From Anthopleura xanthogrammica (taxonomy: Eukaryota > Cnidaria > Anthozoa > Actiniaria > Actiniidae): a stretch of DNA of 64,000 bases. The position numbers were made by a program, and so were the translations under genes. The stretch spans positions 28,168,012 through 28,232,011 of the forward strand of contig OZ025206.1 in the NCBI GenBank assembly GCA_964019055.1. The letters are read 5' to 3'. Shown here piece after piece: positions 23,376 through 33,580 of this stretch. The notes under the pieces are model-generated. The model did not search any database. It was given only the letters and a program-made list of their open reading frames with translations, and had not been told where the DNA came from. Numbering within the stretch: position 1 is the stretch's first letter; each line of letters opens with the position of its first letter.

Positions 23376-26300
23376 ACGAAAGAAAGAATGAAAAAAAGAA
23401 AGAGAGAAAGAAAGAATGAAAGAAAGAATGAAAAAAAGAAAGAAAGAAAAGAAAGAAAGGAAGGAAAAAAGAAAGAAAGGAAGGAAGAAAAGAAAGAAAG
23501 AAAGCAAGAAGGGAAGAAAGAAAGAAAGGAGCAACGAAAAAAAGAAAGAAATGAAGAATACAAAGGAAGGAAGGAAGGAAGGAAGGAAAGAGGGAAAGAA
23601 TAAAAGAGGGGAAAGAAGGAAAGAAGGAAGAGAGAATATGAAAAGAAATACGAAAAATAACTGACTCACCACAACAGCATGGCATTTATTTACAAATTTG
23701 AAATACTTACGTATCCGAGACGACGCATTCTTGACTTGTGTTTTGCATATTGATAAATAGAGAATATACCAGGAATCGCAAGACTCAAAACAGAACCACC
23801 AATACCAGTGACTTTTTGTAAAGTAGTTTGATAAAGTTGGTCAACTTCGACGAATGTAATTCTTTCTAGAGTCTTATTTTTTTCTTTAATAAGATTCTGT
23901 TAAATTGAAGAAATAGCATAAACTAGGGTACAGCTTACTCACAGATCCCAACAAACAAGGGTATACCTGAATCGTGTAATTTGCCTCAATCATTCCAGCT
24001 TTAACATCTGGGCTGATTTCTTGGATAAGTTGTTCTTGGAAAGTGTCTATCCTGTTTAGTTCGATAAGAAGATCAGAGAAGCGATCAACTGTTGCTGCGA
24101 TCCACTTTTGTGCTTTGCGCGCTGTCAGAAAAAAAATTGAAAAGCTGTAGTTCACAAAGAACAATTTATATGTACTGAGAACTTGAACCGAGTATAGCAG
24201 AACAATGTCTTGCCCAAACAGACCGGCCACACTTAAAGTGCATACTATTTCTAAAAAACGTCGGTCAGAGATCTAAAATCTGAAATCTGAGACCGAGGTC
24301 ATTGCTCAAAGGTAGTGGCATAGGGCCGAAATCGATTTTCGTAAAATTCTCGGGAACCAAGTAAATTTTTTCAAAACCAAAAACCCCAGGATTTATTTCA
24401 TGCGAAGGGCTATCAATAAACAAAAAATGAGCGAAATCCATTTTTTTGACTTGTGCCGCGAAAAGTCGATTTTGGTCGATTTGTACAGACAGTCCCTCTT
24501 AAATATAACATCCGAGAATCGGGTTGGTAAAACTCAAATGAAGTCAGGACATCCCATCGGTTTGATTTTAGCTTGGATCGCGTAGAAATTCTAATATTGG
24601 CCATGGTCATAATACAGCTTTAAATAGCTGAGTCAAAGCACGAGTAGTTAATCAAAGTTAGCCATTTGCCGTGAGCAATGAAAATTCTTCAGAATTCCTG
24701 GTTCGATTGCAGTTATCCTTGTTTACGAATAAACTAAAAATTCTGACTCGGCTCACTCATGAATTACAGCAGTCAACGAAATAGAATATGCGTAGACATT
24801 AATATATGTCACGTGATAAGCTAGCTCCGCCCTCTCTTAATTAGTTGGCAATGTAATGACATTGATTGACAGCTGACACATGCTAATTGATCGGACTATA
24901 AACAAGAACCTTGTAGCAGATGCCCGCTTAGGCCTCTTGGGTAAAGTTTTGAAGACCCCTGGGAACTATTGCGGAACTTTGCCATTTTGTCGCGAAGGAA
25001 TCAGAAAAAACAAAAAAAACAAAACAAAAAAACAAAGGCATTTTACGACTGGGCTACCGCAGGTAACCCAGTAAAAGAACAAAGGAAGGTATTCTACGAC
25101 TTGGCTACCACAGGTAACCCGGTAAAAAACAAACGCATTTTACAACTGGTTTGCCACAGGTAACCCAGTAATGACTGAAAGTTGATGAATTTTAAAGTCC
25201 ATGAATTTTTAGATCGTGAATTGGAGGACTTCGTATGAAAAGTTCAAGTCCTGGTCAAAATTTGAAAGCTCATCTGATTTGACTCAAAACCTCAAGATAT
25301 TTTTTTCAAATATTTGTCAAAATTTGAAAAGACAAAGCTATATTGTTTTTTGAGGGGATAAAGTTAGGCCTTAAATTTTAGTGTCACAAAGGCCGATTAC
25401 AATCGAAAACCGAGGAGGGTTGGGCTATCTCAGTAGGGAAAAGCTTAATGAAATTTTCAATGGTCTTTCAGATGGTCTTTCATTGCTGAAAATGTGATGG
25501 AAATCAGCCGACCCCGATTCGCCATCTCTGCCCGGTTTTCTCTTAAAATAACTTAAATTAAACTATTAATTCAGCTTTGTTTCGCTTAATGGATTATGCT
25601 TTTCTCGAAAATGAACCATGATGCGAATGATATTTTTCTGTTGCAACAGTAAAGGACAATAAGTGTTTTACAAACCTTCCAGTTGTAATTTGTCTGCGAC
25701 AGTACCTAATCTCCCAACTTCCGTGTTTGCATCTGCGAATTTTGGTGCATATGAACATTCTTTTGAGTCTGCCGGACCACAACACCCATCGACTGCCTTT
25801 TGTATAGATTGTGCTATTGTTGCTCCAGTCAAGATGAAGTTAAAGCCGGTGGTAAATATTTGGACGCCTTTAAAAAATGCCTTTATCCAACCTAGAAAAA
25901 TAAAAAGATTGAAAACAGTCATTCCTTTCAAGTACATTTTCAAGAGTCAGTTTAACACTTGAACGTGCAGCATAGACATCATGAAAATTACAGAATCTTG
26001 CAGCACTTCGGAATGCAACTCAATATGACGGACACAATCTTGATAATTTTGTTTTTCTCTCCAAATTGAGCTGCTATGACGTCACATGAAAGGGTTTTGT
26101 ACACCTCAGGTTTGAAAAGGTTTGTATTGCAGGGTATTGTTTCGTTCTAAGTTCTTTATTCTTGGCTATCGTTTTATTGCGTTCACGCCTCAGGTGACGT
26201 GCAACACCAAGAAAATACAGTGCCAAAAAGATCTATTCTCCGAGCAAGAGAAGAAGGTGATTGATAATATAATTATATGAGAAGTCCAGACGCGCAGATT

Positions 26301-27677
26301 ACAAAGCAGTTCCATGTAGAACAAATCATGATTACTTTTCTTTCCTCCGCCCTCTTCTTTCAGTGATTGACGATGAAGCTGGTCCATAATGGGGTGAGAT
26401 ATTTTTGCTAGAATGACAATAGTTAACCATTAGTATCACTATTTATTATATGAAATAGAGTGAGATATTGAGTGACAACAAAATGATAAAATTGATATCC
26501 CCACTCCCACTAGCCTCCTACGCAGACGCTCTTAGGGTCGTCACACAGAAACGTTGCGTGACGACCTGACGACCCTAAGAACAGCTGCAAAGGAAGCTAC
26601 ACTCCCACCAGTGGCCAGTGGGGATACGATTTATATTAACACTGGTGGTGTCAAATTTCGACTTTATGCTCAGCAAGTCTCAAATTCCCCATTATTTTTC
26701 ATTGAAGATTTCATATAATAAACAGAACATTACATGGCTGCTTGGAGATACGAATTTTATCTTCTCGTGCTCTTTTGGAAAGTTTCATTGCTATGAATTG
26801 AATTCAAGTGAAGCTATTTGGAATCAAAATGACAGAGATTTGTATGTGTTCAGTGAACTGTTTCTTGCTAGCTTCGTTGTTGTGTTTTTTCACGTTTTTA
26901 AAATTAGCTAAAATTTTCATAACTTCTTAAGAATATCATATTTTTGCCTCAAACTCTCTAACTTTGTTGATGTCATTCTAATCTATAATTTTAAAGTAGC
27001 GGTCAACTAAAATATGAATTTTAAAAATTATGATGATGAAGTGAATTCAATAGAATTCACAATAAAACTAGTCGACAAACCCGTGAAACTTGTACTTGAA
27101 AAAAATGTTCTTACATTGTGGCTTTTTTGGCAGAGCGTGAGTTTTAAAGACAAGCTTTGATTTCTGGTTTTGCGAAGAGCGAACCTCTCAGCCAGAGATA
27201 TCAAAAAAGCACCACACTAACACTTGCTCTTGTGATTTACGGGCTTTAGTTGGCTGGAGAGTAAACATCCTGAGACACTTTTGTGGCACAGGCGGGGGAC
27301 TGGTTAGACTATTATAATATAGATTAATATAAGACAATTACCATAAAAAAATATATATATAAAATACTAACTATCTTACTACCGTCAAACTCTAATAAAT
27401 AACTAATTGAAATTGAATAAATATATAAATATATAACAAGATGTTTCCTACATCGGGCTTCTTTAGATTCCTTGTCCATTTTTTCACATTTCTCAAGTTC
27501 TGTGTCTGAGTAATTTTCAACATCATCGGATTTGTCAGCGGTTGGTTCAATGTCTTTTTTCTTCTCGCCGTGATGATCTTGAAGCTGGTTGTTCAGGTTT
27601 CTTGCACGCGTGAACTCTTCACCAATCAGCAAAAGACAGATGAAAAATGCAACGCGATATTTGTGTCGAGGCGTCAT
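16154..27677 (-). CDS. Copy B of the tandem secreted-protein family, complete (10 exons, about 687 aa)
   Basis: Exons on the minus strand: 27452-27677, 26336-26407, 25676-25891, 23967-24121, 23711-23896, 22991-23228, 20401-20552, 19716-19927, 17561-18106 and 16154-16214. Intron phases are 1,1,1,0,0,1,0,2,2 and the total of 2064 nt is exactly in frame. Features by exon: exon 1, signal peptide plus charged stretch; exon 3, hydrophobic helix and CC...C cluster; exon 4, amphipathic helix; exon 5, hydrophobic GIGGSVLSLAIPG; exon 6, basic region then hydrophobic GPLLTVANLAMAG; exon 7, coiled-coil-like with CX8C; exon 9, a domain with seven cysteines shared with copy C and the conserved GYHRLCLMN and REYIC motifs; exon 10, a Cys and SPKQVERE before the stop. 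AATAAA follows the stop at the same place as in copy C. The exon 2 donor has A instead of G at -1. The helical, Gly-rich hydrophobic make-up would suit a secreted membrane-interacting protein, but this is inference; the family is not recognised. Confidence 0.8.
16230..16830. mobile_element. Foldback element with internal direct repeats, next to a hammerhead
   Basis: ACGTTGTAGTATACATTTAT (about 16400) is inverted at about 16785-16810, and TTTAATAATATCTAATAGCG occurs as a direct repeat near 16231 and 16629. The GATATCCCATATTTTCTAATG block at 16310-16350 is shared with 33060-33180. A hammerhead motif follows at 16867. The arrangement recalls Penelope-like or retrozyme repeats, but no reverse transcriptase is present. 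Confidence 0.55.
16867..16902 (+). ncRNA. Hammerhead ribozyme motif
   Basis: ACC (stem I) precedes CTGATGA (16870-16876). Stem II is GCATT/AGTGC with a 3-nt loop, then GAAA (16891-16894), a minimal stem III containing AGCT, the cleavage base C and GGT, which pairs with ACC. All universally conserved core positions are present. The very short stem III suggests it would cleave best as a dimer. Confidence 0.6.
17041..17230 (+). mobile_element. tRNA-derived SINE, near full length
   Basis: Box A (GTGGCGTAGCGATTAGAGTG) and a degraded box B (GAGTTGGAGTCCC) are followed by the family body GTGAGTAGAGTTTCTAG and TCTCCGGGTTCTCCGGTTTT. The 3' tail CCACAGGTTTGTTAGCCACT is shared with 61620-61745. Confidence 0.75.
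17340..17450 (+). mobile_element. Fragment of a second SINE-like family
   Basis: CTTGCCACGAAGGTTTTTCT through TTCGTAAAAATCAATTTAAG resembles the body of the SINE at 51055-51240. It lacks the tRNA-like head. Confidence 0.4.
18291..18415. repeat. Foldback MITE in an intron of copy B
   Basis: CCGGTTCACTGGTCA at the left pairs with TGACCAGTGAACCG at the right; outer arms read TTTCCATAC and GCATGGAAA. It lies between exons 9 and 8. Confidence 0.65.
18488..18900 (+). pseudogene. Decayed non-LTR retrotransposon reverse-transcriptase 3' end
   Basis: In broken frames it reads ERIHYRAARIINNLPWNTPR, then KFFHFIKLEVFMHKCYYEE, then DPNLWN. This is the usual pattern of the C-terminal region of jockey/CR1-type reverse transcriptases. 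At least one frameshift and a stop interrupt it. It lies antisense in intron 8 of gene copy B. A SINE-like segment with GGCTCGAACCAGTGACC follows to about 18960. Confidence 0.6.
20003..20131. repeat. Inverted repeat in intron 7 of copy B, also present in copy C
   Basis: CACCCAATTCAAAACATCTGG pairs with the downstream GAGGTTTTGAATTAGGTGG. The matching hairpin is at 43402-43528 in the same intron of copy C. Confidence 0.7.
20704..20743 (+). ncRNA. Hammerhead ribozyme motif, antisense in intron 6 of copy B
   Basis: TACA (stem I) precedes CTGAAGA (20708-20714). Stem II is GGTCT/AGACC with a GAGACC loop, then GAAA (20732-20735). A palindromic ACGT minimal stem III is followed by the cleavage base T and TGTA, which pairs with TACA. 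The palindromic stem III is the kind seen in metazoan hammerheads that work as dimers. Confidence 0.65.
21603..21700. repeat. Hairpin inverted repeat
   Basis: TTATTGACATTCAAAA at the left and TTTTGAATGTCAATAA at the right are the arm ends; the arms meet at GTATGGTTACAGGGGACCATAC. It lies in intron 6 of copy B. Confidence 0.8.
21843..22680 (+). mobile_element. Partial copy of the GCGGAGCTCC-TIR element
   Basis: It matches the middle and right parts of the full copies and ends GGGAGCTCCGCTTTTAGGC plus the TTAGGCAGTGCCTAA palindrome. The orthologous insertion in copy A is at 1497-2095. Confidence 0.7.
22800..22930 (-). mobile_element. tRNA-derived SINE fragment
   Basis: Paralogue of the SINE at 2440-2545, with the same CACATGTGATGGTTGG and AATCGAACCCGAAACCCAAG blocks. 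It was therefore present before the A/B duplication. Confidence 0.7.
23270..23640. repeat. (GAAA)n polypurine tract in intron 5 of copy B
   Basis: GAAA, GGAA and GGGA runs fill the intron between exons 5 and 6, as in copy A. The many poly-Lys/Glu and poly-Phe/Leu frames through it are not genes. Confidence 0.95.
24318..24505 (+). mobile_element. Inverted fragment of the TTAAGAGCGA-TIR element
   Basis: AAGGGCTATCAATAAACAAA and the flanking AAATCGATTTTCGTAAAATT match the element at 12168-12647 in reverse orientation. It lies in intron 3 of copy B. Confidence 0.55.
26000..26095. mobile_element. Short MITE, paralogue of the one at 6978-7078
   Basis: Same GAATGCAACTCAATATG... and CTCCAAATTGAGCTGC arms at the matching place in intron 2 of copy B. 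Confidence 0.6.
26531..26579. repeat. Small inverted repeat
   Basis: CTTAGGGTCGTCA and TGACGACCCTAAG flank a short loop containing a further GTCGTCA/TGACGAC pairing. Confidence 0.6.
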
Positions 27678-27857
27678 TCTGAAAGAGACGAAAAAGTGAT
27701 CCAACACTTGCATGGATTGTAAAAAAGTACTTCACTCAAAATGAAATTTGTTCTTGAATCTCTTTCATGTAGATCGTTCTTAATTATCAAGAAGAAACTT
27801 TAAAGTGCCTATTGAGGTTTTTCACTGTGACGTCACGTAATCAAAAATATATATATA

Positions 27858-28076
27858 TATGTTTAACCAGGTTCCGGCGAGCGGAGCATCATACTTAAGA
27901 AAAAATGGTAACCCATCGAGTTGACTTTTCATGGCTTGATTACGTTCTGGGTTCTGGTAAAGAAGTGGTCACATTGTAACCGGCGTTATGCCGCGTCACA
28001 CAATTGTCACGTTTTTAGCACTATATATACTATTTATTGGAGCTCCGCCTTCAGGCAGTGCCTAAATCTATATAAT
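27858..28076 (+). mobile_element. Internally deleted copy of the GCGGAGCTCC-TIR element
   Basis: The left end (GGTTCCGGCGAGCGGAGCAT) runs to CATGGCTTGATTACGTT and then jumps directly to CTGGGTTCTGGTAAAGAAG of the right end. The paralogous site in copy A holds the full element, so about 1.2 kb was lost here. Confidence 0.75.
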
Positions 28077-28258
28077 ATCTGTATGACAACTTTGAATATC
28101 AACTCCATTTTCAGATTAAAGAAATTACTCTACATTGTGATGTCACATGAATAACCTCAATAGGCCTTTTTTTCAATACTTTCAGTACTGAATCTAAATG
28201 AACTAAGGAAGTAGTTTGAATGGTAAAATAATTCTTGATTTGAGTTTTGCGTCTTTAA

Positions 28259-28902
28259 GGTGCCTGACTATTTTTGAACCGTTCAGTTTGAGCCCACGAT
28301 GTGCGCGCGCACAAAAAACGCTTATAACCGCATGACAACCTTCAAATTTTTATTGAGGAACCATACACGTTTTGAACTTCAACAGGGCAAAAACCCCGAA
28401 TTTTGCACGGGACTCTATATTTTTCTTTGAATTTCCTAAAACAACAGGTAAAAATCAATCTTTTGAGAAGGTTTGAAAAAAACGTAATTATCAGAACTCA
28501 TAAAAAAAGCGTTTTCAGTGTTCTTGTTGTCCGATCCTCATTTGAGCACGATTTTCGGTTCATTTAGCTTACAAAATGCTGAATTTTGAACTTATTTTTA
28601 AATCTTACTTCAAATATTTTTAGTTAGTCTTTTAAAACAATGTTTAAAGTATATGTCCTGAGAAAATTGCTTCCAGAGCTTCTTTAATTTGTGAGTTATG
28701 AATTTTTTTTTGGAAAAGCGTGATTTCCGCCATTTTTCTTTCGAAAACTTGTCAAGTTGGTCATATTCAAAATTCGTTATCTCGTAAACGAGCTCGGGAC
28801 ACCCCATTTTTCTTTTCATTTTTGGAATCAGCGTTAAATTCTGTGTAAAATATCTTTCTAATAACATTTTGTAATTATTCCTTGCTAAAATAGTCAGTCA
28901 CC
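28259..28902. mobile_element. TIR element inserted after the A/B duplication
   Basis: The ends read GGTGCCTGACTATTTT and AAAATAGTCAGTCACC, a near-perfect 16-bp terminal inverted repeat. Flanks are TTAA on the left and TGAA on the right. Copy A has the uninterrupted site CTTTAAGTTATGAAGG at about 12112. A 4-bp TTAA target fits piggyBac-like transposition, but one flank carries a mismatch. No transposase frame is seen. Confidence 0.7.
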
Positions 28903-28955
28903 TGAAGTTATGAAGGTTTATACTTCCAATATGATTATAACGGCAGTGACAGCAT

Positions 28956-29435
28956 TTAAGAGCGACTTTCTGTAAAAATCGATCAAACATTGGCACAAGT
29001 AAAAAAATCAATTTTGCTCATATTTTGCTTATTGATAGCCCTTAGCATGAAACATTTTACGTGGTTTTCGAGAAATTTACAAAAATCGATTTTGGCCCTA
29101 CGCATCGGAAAAATGACCGCCGAGATCACGGAATTTAGTGTAAAAATAAGCGCATCGTACAGCTAAATCACTTATCTATATTTTTGTTCGGCATTTTTTA
29201 TCGAAATAATAGATATTTCTCTTCCTTTTGGATGTATTTATTTTAGAATATTTGTCGTTTTAAGATCCAAAAAATATTATCTACGCAGCTCATTATTTCC
29301 AAAGTTCACAAATGCAAATTGTGGCCTCGTAAAATCGGCGTAAAAAAATTATGTGCTCTTATTCCAAATCATAAAAACCCAAGAGCTATCACTAAACAAA
29401 ATATGAACGAAATAAATATTTTGACTCGCTCTTAA
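28956..29435. mobile_element. TTAAGAGCGA-TIR element, paralogue of the one at 12168
   Basis: Same termini and the same inner repeats, almost identical in sequence. Confidence 0.65.
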
Positions 29436-30123
29436 GACATTTGAGTGTATTTGTTGTAACTAGCTGGTAGTAATATACTAAACACTGGCCATTTTGAGAA
29501 AAGAAAATCAAAATAACCTTTATATATGTAAACCATGATTAAAATAATGATTCTTTGTCCGTGCCAAGGGCTAGGTCATTACAAGACGGAAAGGAAGTAT
29601 GGAAATACTCCTAAAGACTAATAATTGAGGTGTTTTTGAAAATGACTTTGTCGTCCGCAGGTAACACTGAATATTTCAACATCAACATTCGACGTCTTCT
29701 TGAAAAAAAATACTCAGTAAAAGAAATTAAAAAAACTAGTCATTCGAGCAATTCTTGCCACTTGGAATGACTTATCTCCAATCGCTTACATGATAACATA
29801 AAAAGAAATGAATACGTTTTGACAAAGAAAATAGGAACATGATAGGAACGTCGATCTTCTCATAAACCAAACCATTGGAAAAAGTGCATAAAAAGGCGGT
29901 CTTCTTTGATGTCATTCAGTTAGGCTCATGAGAAGATTGACGTTTGATCTGAACCTAAGTACTGCGAATATATGATGTCAATATCAGATATGTATATATA
30001 GAATGATGAAACTTAAGTGAACTGATTATGGAAGAACACAAAGACTAAAGCTTTCCTCACCTGAACCCTCCTAGGTACCTTGGAAGACTGCAGACTGGTG
30101 TTATATTTTTCCTGGTGGTTTCA

Positions 30124-30321
30124 TCAAGAATTTTTAAACGTAATCGTCAGGTGACTCATTGCATTCCTGTCACCAGAAATTAAGTCGTCAAAGCCAACAC
30201 AAATCAACAGGTATGCGATGGGAGAAATCTGGTCAAATTGCTGACTAGCCATCCTTGAAGCCATCCAATTCGATCTAGAGATATTCTCGATAGGGCTAAT
30301 CCCTAATATCTCCTTTCGCAC
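30124..30321 (-). CDS. Conserved short open frame upstream of copy B, function unknown
   Basis: A 65-codon frame nearly identical to the one at 13335-13532, with substitutions such as EVSPIEN to GISPIEN and FNDL to FDDL. The same limits apply: it may be a small gene or exon, or a by-product of recent duplication. Confidence 0.25.
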   Translation of the reverse strand: MRKEILGISPIENISRSNWMASRMASQQFDQISPIAYLLICVGFDDLISGDRNAMSHLTITFKNS

Positions 30322-30484
30322 TATGATATCGATGATGCGAATGTGTGTGTGTGTGTGTGAAGTTGACGTTGCTCTTCGTCCCAGAACTTAGTACATATTG
30401 TTTTTTAGTGCGTTTATTTTATTAACAAGCAACCATGCCAGCATTGTTAAAATGTTTTCTGGTGGTAAGAACCTCATTAGTTTA

Positions 30485-31352
30485 CATTGCCAGAAATATG
30501 GGACATGAGCCTGCTCATACATGCGCAATGATGCGTTTCAGCTTACAAAATAGCCGCCGAGTCTTATAGGAAATGTATGGGGAATATAGAGCTTCCTCTA
30601 TTTACGGCGAATAGGGTTTTATTTCCTCTAAGCTCCACATCGCGACAAACAACCCACCCTACAAGCTACTAAATAAGCGTAAAATGATCATTGAATCATG
30701 CGACATATTGGTTCCCGGACTACTTGCTTTCGAAAGGCTTCGAAAGTTCTAGATTCCATACATCGTCTATAAATCTGGCCACACTTGACCCCAAAATCGT
30801 CTTATTTGAGCTCAAAAAAATTTAAAATTAAAAGAGCTCCACCTCGATATCACCAAACGAGTGTTTAATAAATCCAAAACCGCTCAAAATAGACAGCATG
30901 CCTTCAGAATGTAGGTTCCCAAGAAGCTTGAAGTTAGGTTAAATTTTAAGCGATTCGACGCGTTGTTAGCTCGTAGTTTTCAGTTAAAAATGACAAGAAA
31001 CCACAGAGAACTGCTCCAAACAGCTTCAAAACCCCCTAAATATCGCCATTTTGTTTTTACAAGCTCCTATTGACTGCTGAGATACAATAAGGAAGCTTAA
31101 AGTAACGATTTACGTTTGAAACTTGTTTCTTGTCCTTCATGGGCTTCCTGTGGTGAGGCTTATCAACAGAAAAATAATAGTTGTTCTTTTGATTGTCAAG
31201 TAACTATTTTTTGGTAAGAATTGTTTTACTAACATCATCGTTAAATATAAATATGTGCTTGGAAACCATGTAGTTATATTTTTCCTCTAGAAAACCACTT
31301 CATTTTCATTCATGCGTAACACCGCTGACAATGTCCAATATTTCTGGCAATG
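30485..31352. mobile_element. 868-bp TIR element inserted only in copy B
   Basis: The ends read CATTGCCAGAAATATGGGACAT and ATGTCCAATATTTCTGGCAATG. The uninterrupted site (TTTACCTGCCTTTTGACG, or TCTACC) is present beside both copy A (about 14021) and copy C (about 50699). At most a 1-2 bp target duplication is visible. It carries no recognisable gene. Confidence 0.75.
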
Positions 31353-31674
31353 ACCTGCCTTTTGACGTTTAAAACTTTTTAATTAAACAACCAGAAATAT
31401 ATGACATCAGTCATTCATCTGAGATAGGAAAAGATGAAAGATAAAAGTACGCTTTTTAAATGAAGAACAATTTGCTGGGTTATAATAGCATACAATAATT
31501 CCTTACCCTTCATTCTGACCAATAAAATTAACAAAATAAAGCGTTTGAATGTTTCCTTTCTTTGGCAATCGTTCGGACTAGAAAACGACATACTGTTTCT
31601 GTAAAATTCATACAAAAACATGCAGCACTGCGAAGTAACAAGACTAATTTATCGAATTACAGAATTAATATGAA

Positions 31675-32139
31675 ATTTGCTGGGTAAAATTTAAAGAATA
31701 CACTAACCCTGAAATCCTTATTTTAAGGGTTTGTCCAATTAAATTAAGTTTTGATGTTTCCTTTTTGGCGATCAAATGCTGCAAAACTTCTTCGTCCTCG
31801 TAAATAGCGAAGTACGGTATGTCTTTCTTCCGGTCTGCGAAGTTTAGTGAATTTCCAACCATTTTTATTACGTAAAACTCCATCAAATATCGACATGTTT
31901 GGTATCAAAATTTCGCTTGAAAACACTGCTTTCTAGTCTCGCTAAGAACTCTGGGATTAGCTGCAATGCAGTAAAGATGGTCAGTGGTTTCTATTTTTAC
32001 AGCTTTACTTCCGGTGCTTTTTGGCGCAAAAGCGCGCGAAAGTCAAATTATACAGTTTCTAGAAGTGAAGGAAAAATGTCCGATCTATTACAAAAATACG
32101 ACCTGCAATTTCAGGGCTATGTATTCTTACCCAGCAAAT
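31675..32139. mobile_element. TIR element with ATTTGCTGGGTAA termini
   Basis: The ends read ATTTGCTGGGTAAAATTTAA and ATTCTTACCCAGCAAAT, with inner CCCTGAAAT/ATTTCAGGG pairing. A related end (AATTTGCTGGGTTATAATAG) lies at 31467, suggesting a nested or tandem copy. Short frames inside are not recognised. Confidence 0.6.
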
Positions 32140-32439
32140 AGAATCGCCATTTTGTAATTCAATTGGGGATAACCGCTGCCTCATTGCGGGCTCAGTGACG
32201 GGAATAGTTGGCCATGACCAAAAAAGCCCAAAAGGGTTGATGTCTGCAGTTTTATTCAGAGCCAGACTACACTACGTCTGTTTTTCTTTTTAATAGAAAT
32301 CTCTAAGAAAGAAACTTTTTGAATTTGCCTATTGAAATTGTCTGGTTAAACATCAAAGATTTTTGAATATTTACTGTAGAGTAAAAAAGGTAAAGCCAAT
32401 ATTTTACTTCGAAACGCGGGGAGTGGTTGCCCAATTCTC

Positions 32440-32595
32440 CCGAGCCAGGGGCTCATGTTTAAAGCGTTCAAAGGTGCACCCTTTACCCCCTCAAACTATC
32501 AGTGCTCCTTATTACGGGTATTTAAAGCTAAAGCTACACAGAACAGAGAGAAGTCAAACAGACGTGGAAATCCTGAGGATCGAACCATAGAACCA
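32440..32595 (-). mobile_element. tRNA-derived SINE, second family (truncated)
   Basis: On the minus strand GGTTCGATCCTCAGG is box B, followed by a body (CACGTCTGTTTGACTTCTC) shared with the SINE at 36040-36215. The box-A half is absent. Confidence 0.65.
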
Positions 32596-32611
32596 TAGAC
32601 ACTCATAACCG

Positions 32612-32818
32612 TAATACTCGTTTTAGTAAGCTTAATTTTAATGGTCCTATTTTCAAGAAAATGACTGAGGGAGGTCGGACTTACTCTGTAAGATCAATCA
32701 AAAACTGGAACTCCCTAGATAAGAGTTTAAAGGAATCTTGTAGTTGTAAATCTTTTAAAAAGCGTCTTTTTAACATGATGATCGAGAAACAGAAATCTGA
32801 ATTAAGATTTAGCAACTG
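32612..32818 (+). pseudogene. Non-LTR reverse-transcriptase C-terminal fragment
   Basis: An open frame ends RTYSVRSIKNWNSLDKSLK, then SFKKRLFNMM, and stops at 32816-32818. The NWNSLD...SFKKRL pattern is the usual end of CR1/jockey-type retrotransposon proteins. AT-rich 3' sequence and a (TA)n run at 32944-32996 follow. Only the 3' end is present, as expected of a 5'-truncated insertion. Confidence 0.65.
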
Positions 32819-32943
32819 AATAATTTAATAGCTCAATTAGTTTATCTTATCTTATAAAGTCTAGTAATCTGATTTATGCCCTTATGGTAGGTATATTTAT
32901 TTATTTACGATTTTGTCCTTTCATTCTCTGATCTTTATAATAT

Positions 32944-32944
32944 A

Positions 32945-32997
<53 letters not shown>
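32944..32997. repeat. (TA)n microsatellite
   Basis: Uninterrupted TA run between the retrotransposon tail and the foldback element at 32998. Confidence 0.95.
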
Positions 32998-33000
<3 letters not shown>

Positions 33001-33209
33001 CGATATGCAGAAATTATGGTCCTCTTGATATATATACAAGTATATCAAAAGTATTTCAGAAATTATGGGATATCATCGCTGATATTTTTTTCGAGTTGCC
33101 TATCACTAGGGCTTTCTGAAAAAAATATCAGCGATGATATCCCATAATTTCTAATATGCTTTTGATATACTTGTATATATATCAAGAGGATCATAATTTC
33201 TGCATATCG

Positions 33210-33212
<3 letters not shown>
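32998..33212. mobile_element. Foldback element flanked by (TA)n on both sides
   Basis: CAGCGATATGCAGAAATTAT at the left is matched by ATAATTTCTGCATATCGCTG at the right, and GGGATATCATCGCTGATATT is matched near the centre. The inner block is shared with 16310-16350. Confidence 0.8.

Positions 33213-33260
<48 letters not shown>
33213..33260. repeat. (TA)n microsatellite
   Basis: TA run between the foldback and the hammerhead at 33266. Confidence 0.95.
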
Positions 33261-33263
<3 letters not shown>

Positions 33264-33265
33264 GA

Positions 33266-33305
33266 CTGTCTGAAGATCGCGTAAGCGTGAAACTCTGAGT
33301 AACAG
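33266..33305 (+). ncRNA. Hammerhead ribozyme motif with all three stems
   Basis: CTGT (stem I) precedes CTGAAGA (33270-33276). Stem II is CGC/GCG with a GTAA loop, then GAAA (33289-33292). Stem III is an ACTC/GAGT hairpin ending in the required U, then the cleavage base A and ACAG, which pairs with CTGT. This is the most complete single motif in the window because stem III does not need a partner. Confidence 0.7.
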
Positions 33306-33347
33306 CAAAAATGTATTGAGCACTTTACCGTCAGAATAGACACATCC

Positions 33348-33350
<3 letters not shown>

Positions 33351-33422
<72 letters not shown>
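33351..33422. repeat. (TA)n microsatellite
   Basis: About 36 TA units directly after the ribozyme-bearing segment. Confidence 0.95.
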
Positions 33423-33425
<3 letters not shown>

Positions 33426-33439
33426 AATACATAAATAAT

Positions 33440-33580
33440 TGTTTTATACATATGTACATATTTTTAGATAATTTTAGTAACTTAAGTATTTAGATAGTTC
33501 GAGGGCCACTGGTTTGTCAGTTTCTATTGTACTGTAATGTGTTATCCTATATAAATAAAGTTTATTGTATTGTATTGTAC
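33440..33580 (+). mobile_element. 3' tail of a non-LTR retrotransposon
   Basis: ATAAATAAAGTTTATTGTAT followed by a TTGTA repeat is a typical 3' end with microsatellite tail. No coding part is attached. A minus-strand tRNA-like head (GTAGCTCAGTTGGTTAGTGC) abuts it at 33590-33640. Confidence 0.5.
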
